Assembly (NCBI RefSeq): GCF_002091985.1
Contig: NZ_MKKX01000030.1
Location: 62,001 to 126,000 of the forward strand
DNA: 64,000 nt
DNA from: Rhodococcus sp. 1163
GTDB lineage: Bacteria > Actinomycetota > Actinomycetes > Mycobacteriales > Mycobacteriaceae
Reading direction: 5' to 3'
The notes under the pieces are model-generated. The model saw nothing but the letters and a program-made list of their open reading frames with translations. It did not search any database and was not told the origin of the DNA. Position numbers and translations under genes: made by a program. Every line of letters begins with the position of its first letter. Positions within the stretch are counted from its first letter, which is position 1. Positions 60,051 through 64,000 of this stretch are shown piece by piece.

Positions 60051-61892
60051 ATGGCTCGTGCGGTCGGTATCGACCTCGGGACCACCAACTCGGTTGTGTC
60101 CGTCCTAGAGGGCGGCGAGCCGGTTGTGGTCGCCAACGCCGAGGGATCACGCACCACACCGTCGGTCGTCGCCTTCGCCAAGAATGGTGAAGTGCTCGTC
60201 GGCCAGCCCGCGAAGAACCAGGCGGTCACCAACGTCGACCGCACGATTCGTTCCGTGAAGCGTCACATCGGCACGGACTGGAACGTGGAGATCGACGGTA
60301 AGAAGTACACGCCACAGGAGATCAGCGCGCGCACGCTGCAGAAGCTGAAGCGCGACGCCGAGGCCTACCTGGGCGAGGAAATCACCGACGCGGTCATCAC
60401 CGTGCCCGCTTACTTCGAGGACGCGCAGCGTCAGGCAACCAAGGAAGCCGGCCAGATCGCCGGCCTCAACGTCCTGCGCATCGTCAACGAGCCCACCGCG
60501 GCTGCACTCGCATACGGCCTGGACAAGGGCGACAGCGAGCAGACCATTCTGGTGTTCGACCTCGGTGGCGGCACGTTCGACGTCTCCCTGCTCGATATCG
60601 GCGACGGTGTCGTCGAGGTCCGTGCAACCTCGGGCGACAACCACCTCGGTGGCGACGACTGGGACGAGCGGATCGTCACCTGGCTCGTCGACAAGTTCAA
60701 GGCTCAGAACGGCATCGATCTGACCAAGGACAAGATGGCCCTGCAGCGTCTGCGTGAAGCTGCAGAGAAGGCGAAGATCGAACTGTCCTCCGGGCAGAGC
60801 ACGTCGATCAACCTTCCGTACATCACGGTCGACGCGGACAAGAACCCGTTGTTCCTCGACGAGCAGCTCAGCCGCTCGGAGTTCCAGAAGATCACCTCCG
60901 ACCTGCTCGATCGCACTCGTGCGCCGTTCCAGGCAGTGGTCAAGGACTCCGGCATCGCCGTCAAGGACATCGACCACGTCGTACTCGTCGGTGGTTCGAC
61001 GCGTATGCCTGCGGTCTCCGAGCTGGTCAAGGAACTCTCCGGTGGACGCGAGCCCAACAAGGGCGTCAACCCGGACGAGGTCGTGGCCGTCGGTGCTGCA
61101 TTGCAGGCGGGCGTGCTCAAGGGTGAGGTCAAGGACGTTCTGCTCCTCGACGTCACACCGCTGTCCCTCGGCATCGAGACCAAGGGTGGCGTGATGACCA
61201 AGCTCATCGAGCGCAACACCACCATCCCGACCAAGAGGTCCGAGACCTTCACCACCGCTGACGACAATCAGCCTTCGGTGCAGATCCAGGTCTTCCAGGG
61301 TGAGCGCGAGATCGCTTCGCACAACAAGCTCCTCGGCTCCTTCGAGCTGACGGATCTGCCACCTGCTCCTCGCGGAGTGCCCCAGATCGAGGTCACGTTC
61401 GACATCGATGCCAACGGCATCGTGCACGTCACGGCCAAGGACAAGGGCACCGGCAAGGAAAATACGATCAAGATCCAGGACGGCTCCGGCTTGTCCAAGG
61501 AAGAGATCGACCGCATGGTCGCCGACGCGGAAGCTCACGCAGACGAGGACAAGGCTCGTCGCGAAGAGGCCGAGGTCCGCAACCAGGCCGAGTCCCTCGT
61601 CCACCAGACGGAGAAGTTCGTCAAGGACAACGAGGACAAGGTCGACGCCGAGCTCAAGGGCCGTGTCGAGTCGGCAATCGAAGAGGCCAAATCGGCTCTC
61701 GCCGGTAGCGACATCTCGGCGGTCAAGTCCGCCGTGGAGAAGCTGTCCACCGAGTCGCAGGCACTCGGCACCGCCATCTACGAGGCTCAGGCCAACGAGC
61801 AGGGCAGCGCAGAGGGCGGGGCTCAGGCTGCTGACGACGGTGTCGTCGACGCCGAGGTCGTGGACGAGCCCGTCGACACGGACAAGAAGTGA
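60051..61892 (+). CDS. dnaK: chaperone protein DnaK
   Basis: A 613-residue Hsp70 chaperone. It opens [20 protein letters not shown], with all nucleotide motifs intact ([31 protein letters not shown]), and has the full peptide-binding domain ([18 protein letters not shown]) and lid. The C-terminus is Asp/Glu-rich. It folds and refolds proteins with GrpE and DnaJ. AGGAGG precedes the ATG at a good distance. It is the first gene of dnaK-grpE-dnaJ-hspR and a true Hsp70, unlike the six membrane proteins elsewhere in the window. Confidence 0.98.
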   Translation: MARAVGIDLGTTNSVVSVLEGGEPVVVANAEGSRTTPSVVAFAKNGEVLVGQPAKNQAVTNVDRTIRSVKRHIGTDWNVEIDGKKYTPQEISARTLQKLKRDAEAYLGEEITDAVITVPAYFEDAQRQATKEAGQIAGLNVLRIVNEPTAAALAYGLDKGDSEQTILVFDLGGGTFDVSLLDIGDGVVEVRATSGDNHLGGDDWDERIVTWLVDKFKAQNGIDLTKDKMALQRLREAAEKAKIELSSGQSTSINLPYITVDADKNPLFLDEQLSRSEFQKITSDLLDRTRAPFQAVVKDSGIAVKDIDHVVLVGGSTRMPAVSELVKELSGGREPNKGVNPDEVVAVGAALQAGVLKGEVKDVLLLDVTPLSLGIETKGGVMTKLIERNTTIPTKRSETFTTADDNQPSVQIQVFQGEREIASHNKLLGSFELTDLPPAPRGVPQIEVTFDIDANGIVHVTAKDKGTGKENTIKIQDGSGLSKEEIDRMVADAEAHADEDKARREEAEVRNQAESLVHQTEKFVKDNEDKVDAELKGRVESAIEEAKSALAGSDISAVKSAVEKLSTESQALGTAIYEAQANEQGSAEGGAQAADDGVVDAEVVDEPVDTDKK

Positions 61893-62521
61893 CGTCCGGA
61901 AACACCGAGCAGGAACCGGTTACTTTCGTGGACAAGCGAAAGATCGATCCCGAAACCGGTGAAGTTCGGGAAGGTGACGCAGTTCCGGAGCCCCTCGTGG
62001 GCACCGGGGCTGCGCCCCAGCCCGACTCGGTGGACGAAGGGGATGTCGAGGCAGAGGTGGTGGAAGATGTGCGCGATACAAAGATCGCGGAACTGACTGC
62101 CGATCTGCAGCGGGTGTCGGCAGAGTATGCCAACTACCGTCGTCGGACCGACCGCGAGAAGCAGACGGGAGCGGAGAACGCGAAAGCGTCTGTCGTCTCT
62201 CAGCTACTCCCGGTCCTCGACGATCTCGAGCGAGCTCGACAGCACGGAGACCTCGAGACGGGTCCACTGAAGGCGCTCTCGGACAAGCTCGCCAGTGTGT
62301 TCGACAACATCGGACTAGCCGCGTTCGGCGCCATCGGTGACACGTTCGATCCGTCGGTTCACGAAGCCGTCTCCCATGAGGGTGACGGTAACGAACCAGT
62401 GATCGGAACGCTGATGCGTCCGGGTTACAAGCTCGGAGATCGTGTCCTACGGACTGCGATGGTCGGTGTGGTCGACGATGCATCACAAGATTCGGGAGCC
62501 GATGCTCCCGAGGGGCAGTGA
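61889..62521 (+). CDS. grpE: GrpE nucleotide exchange factor
   Basis: A 210-residue GrpE. A disordered acidic N-terminus (about 1-60) is followed by the long coiled coil [20 protein letters not shown] and the four-helix/beta domain with [25 protein letters not shown] and [18 protein letters not shown]. It releases ADP from DnaK. The GTG start overlaps the dnaK stop, giving coupled expression. Confidence 0.96.
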   Translation: MTSGNTEQEPVTFVDKRKIDPETGEVREGDAVPEPLVGTGAAPQPDSVDEGDVEAEVVEDVRDTKIAELTADLQRVSAEYANYRRRTDREKQTGAENAKASVVSQLLPVLDDLERARQHGDLETGPLKALSDKLASVFDNIGLAAFGAIGDTFDPSVHEAVSHEGDGNEPVIGTLMRPGYKLGDRVLRTAMVGVVDDASQDSGADAPEGQ

Positions 62522-62552
62522 ACAAAAATAGCGCGAGAGGAGGAAACGCCCG

Positions 62553-63743
62553 GTGAGCCAGCGGGAGTGGATCGAGAAGGACTTCTACAAGGAACTGGGC
62601 GTTTCCTCCAACGCGTCCACAGACGAGATAAACAAGGCGTACCGGAAGCTGGCCAAGGACAACCATCCTGATGCCAATCCCGGAAACGCCGAGGCCGAGC
62701 GCCGCTTCAAGGCGGTCAGCGAGGCCAAGTCGGTTCTCATCGATCCGGCGAAACGTAAGGAGTACGACGAGGCACGTCGACTCTTCGCGTCCGGTGGATT
62801 CGGTCAGGGCGGAGGCGGCTTCAGCCCCAGTTCGGGCGGATTCGGTGGAGGCGGCGGCGGAGGCCAGACCTTCGACGTCGGCGACATCTTCGGTCAGGCC
62901 GGTGGTGGCGGCGACGGCGGAATCGGCGACATCTTCGGTGGACTGTTCAACCGCGGTGGGACGCAGCAGCGCCCCGCGGGCAACCGTCCACGACGGGGCA
63001 GCGACGTCGAGACCGAGACCACTCTCGGTTTCCGTGAAGCCACCCAAGGCGTCACCGTTCCGCTGCGACTCACCAGCCCGTCCTCGTGCACCACGTGTCA
63101 CGGCAGCGGTGCGAAACCAGGAACCAGCCCGCGCGTGTGCCCCAGGTGCAACGGCGCAGGCGTGGTCAACCGCAACCAAGGCGCGTTCGGGTTCAGTGAG
63201 CCGTGCGACGACTGCCGCGGAACCGGTTCGATCATCGACGATCCGTGCCAGGACTGCCGCGGTACCGGAGTGCAGAATCGCACGCGCACCATCACCGTGC
63301 GTGTCCCGCCCGGAGTGTCCGACGGCCAGAAGATCAGATTGGCAGGCCAGGGTGAGGCCGGACTGCGCGGGGCGCCGTCGGGCGATCTGTACGTCACCGT
63401 CCGAGTTCGGCCCGACAAGGTTTTCGGCCGCAACGGCGACGATCTCACCGTGACGGTGCCGGTCAGTTACGGCGAACTGGTCCTCGGAGCCACGTTGTCG
63501 ATCCCGACCCTCGACGGCCGAGTCGGCGTCAAAGTTCCACCGGGCACCGTCGACGGACGTGTGCTGCGTGTTCGTGGACGAGGAGTTCCCAAGAAGACGG
63601 GCACTGCAGGTGACCTGATGGTCACCGTCAAGGTCGCGGTGCCGCAGAAACTCGACGATCCTGCCATCGAGGCACTGCACGCTTATCTGGAAGCCGAGAA
63701 GGCCAGCGGATTCGACCCGCGGGCCGGGTGGGCAGGTGCGTAG
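62553..63743 (+). CDS. dnaJ: DnaJ co-chaperone
   Basis: A 396-residue DnaJ. The J domain has [20 protein letters not shown] and the HPD tripeptide in [11 protein letters not shown] long Gly/Phe-rich region (about 85-140) follows, then four zinc-binding CxxCxGxG-type repeats ([32 protein letters not shown]) and the C-terminal beta domain. It delivers substrates to DnaK. GTG start with AGGAGG upstream, 31 bases after grpE. It overlaps hspR by one base. Confidence 0.97.
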   Translation: MSQREWIEKDFYKELGVSSNASTDEINKAYRKLAKDNHPDANPGNAEAERRFKAVSEAKSVLIDPAKRKEYDEARRLFASGGFGQGGGGFSPSSGGFGGGGGGGQTFDVGDIFGQAGGGGDGGIGDIFGGLFNRGGTQQRPAGNRPRRGSDVETETTLGFREATQGVTVPLRLTSPSSCTTCHGSGAKPGTSPRVCPRCNGAGVVNRNQGAFGFSEPCDDCRGTGSIIDDPCQDCRGTGVQNRTRTITVRVPPGVSDGQKIRLAGQGEAGLRGAPSGDLYVTVRVRPDKVFGRNGDDLTVTVPVSYGELVLGATLSIPTLDGRVGVKVPPGTVDGRVLRVRGRGVPKKTGTAGDLMVTVKVAVPQKLDDPAIEALHAYLEAEKASGFDPRAGWAGA

Positions 63744-64000
63744 TGACCGGTCACGCTGACCCCGATGCACAGGTGTTCGTCATCTCGGTCGCAGCCCAAC
63801 TCGCAGGAATGCACGCGCAAACCCTGCGTACGTACGACCGCTTGGGGTTGGTGACGCCGCACCGCACTACCGGTGGGGGACGGCGTTACTCCCCGCGCGA
63901 TGTGGCACTGCTGCGCGAAGTGCAGCGGCTCTCGCAGAACGAGGGCGTGAACCTGGCAGGCATCAAGCGGATCATCGAGCTGACCAATCAGGTCGAGGCT
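63743..64000 (+). CDS. hspR: HspR heat-shock repressor, partial (cut by window end)
   Basis: The first 86 residues of a MerR-family regulator, open to the window end. The helix-turn-helix reads FVISVAAQLAGMHAQTLRTYD, then RLGLVTPHRTTGGGRRYSPRDV, with VNLAGIKRIIEL after it, all typical of HspR. It binds HAIR sites such as those upstream of dnaK and represses the operon when DnaK is free. The GTG overlaps the last base of the dnaJ stop codon. Confidence 0.95.
   Translation, partial: MTGHADPDAQVFVISVAAQLAGMHAQTLRTYDRLGLVTPHRTTGGGRRYSPRDVALLREVQRLSQNEGVNLAGIKRIIELTNQVEA

Noticed and set aside
60147-61604. A 485-codon open frame antisense to dnaK
   Set aside because: High-GC genes often leave an open frame on the other strand. 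The sense frame encodes a fully conserved DnaK, and the antisense product has no recognisable domain or ribosome site.
61920-63770. A 616-codon open frame antisense to grpE-dnaJ
   Set aside because: It lies opposite two conserved chaperone genes, crosses their junction and shows no domain.
1-64000. tRNA, rRNA, insertion sequences, integrase or phage genes
   Set aside because: I looked for them on both strands and saw none that I could support; the accessory locus at 7.6-25.6 kb has no visible transposase or attachment repeats.

Overview
The window is a GC-rich actinobacterial chromosome segment, most likely from Rhodococcus or a close relative in the mycolic-acid-containing order Mycobacteriales. 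The right half follows the order known from Mycobacterium tuberculosis Rv0337c-Rv0353: an alanine/aspartate-type aminotransferase, the membrane Fe-S reductase EtfD, an IniR-like LuxR regulator, iniB-iniA-iniC, then dnaK-grpE-dnaJ-hspR. The genus is an inference; the gene order and families are read from the sequence.

Region 1-7.6 kb holds general genes: a YdcF-like membrane protein, a crcB pair (fluoride channel), an STAS/anti-sigma kinase pair, a pseudokinase-discoidin membrane protein, a low-molecular-weight tyrosine phosphatase, a first Hsp70-like membrane protein and an endonuclease/exonuclease/phosphatase-fold protein.

Region 7.6-25.6 kb is a self-contained accessory locus of 13 genes in three transcription units. 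It combines an amino acid:carrier-protein ligase (seryl-tRNA-synthetase-like), its small carrier protein, an acyl-CoA dehydrogenase and a DUF1839 protein with a surface-glycan set: three family 2 glycosyltransferases, a large membrane protein, a flippase, GH2 and GH16 glycosidases, an HxxxD acyltransferase, a tandem alpha/beta hydrolase and a DUF998 protein. The likely theme is an aminoacylated or otherwise acylated extracellular glycan. Each of the three promoters carries an AAACA-N7/N11-TGTTT palindrome, which suggests one dedicated regulator that is not encoded inside the locus.

Region 25.8-45 kb holds two more Hsp70-like membrane proteins, aldR/ald, a YibE/F membrane protein, the aminotransferase, an SRAP protein, an S9 peptidase, a DUF559/AbiEi-like protein, etfD with an unusually long repetitive Ala/Pro/Lys tail, secreted proteins and a streptogrisin-type protease.

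Region 45-57 kb is an expanded isoniazid-inducible-type (ini) locus. A leftward set encodes a complete Hsp70-like ATPase, a LuxR regulator that lacks the usual P-loop ATPase domain, and two degenerate Hsp70-like proteins. Divergent from it are Gly/Ala-rich IniB and the dynamin-like GTPases IniA and IniC. In all, six Hsp70/actin-fold proteins with a C-terminal membrane anchor and Pro-rich tail lie in 46 kb. A divergent TreS-like GH13 enzyme and a secreted protein follow. The window ends in the dnaK operon, whose promoter has a SigH-type box and two HAIR operators; hspR is cut by the window edge.
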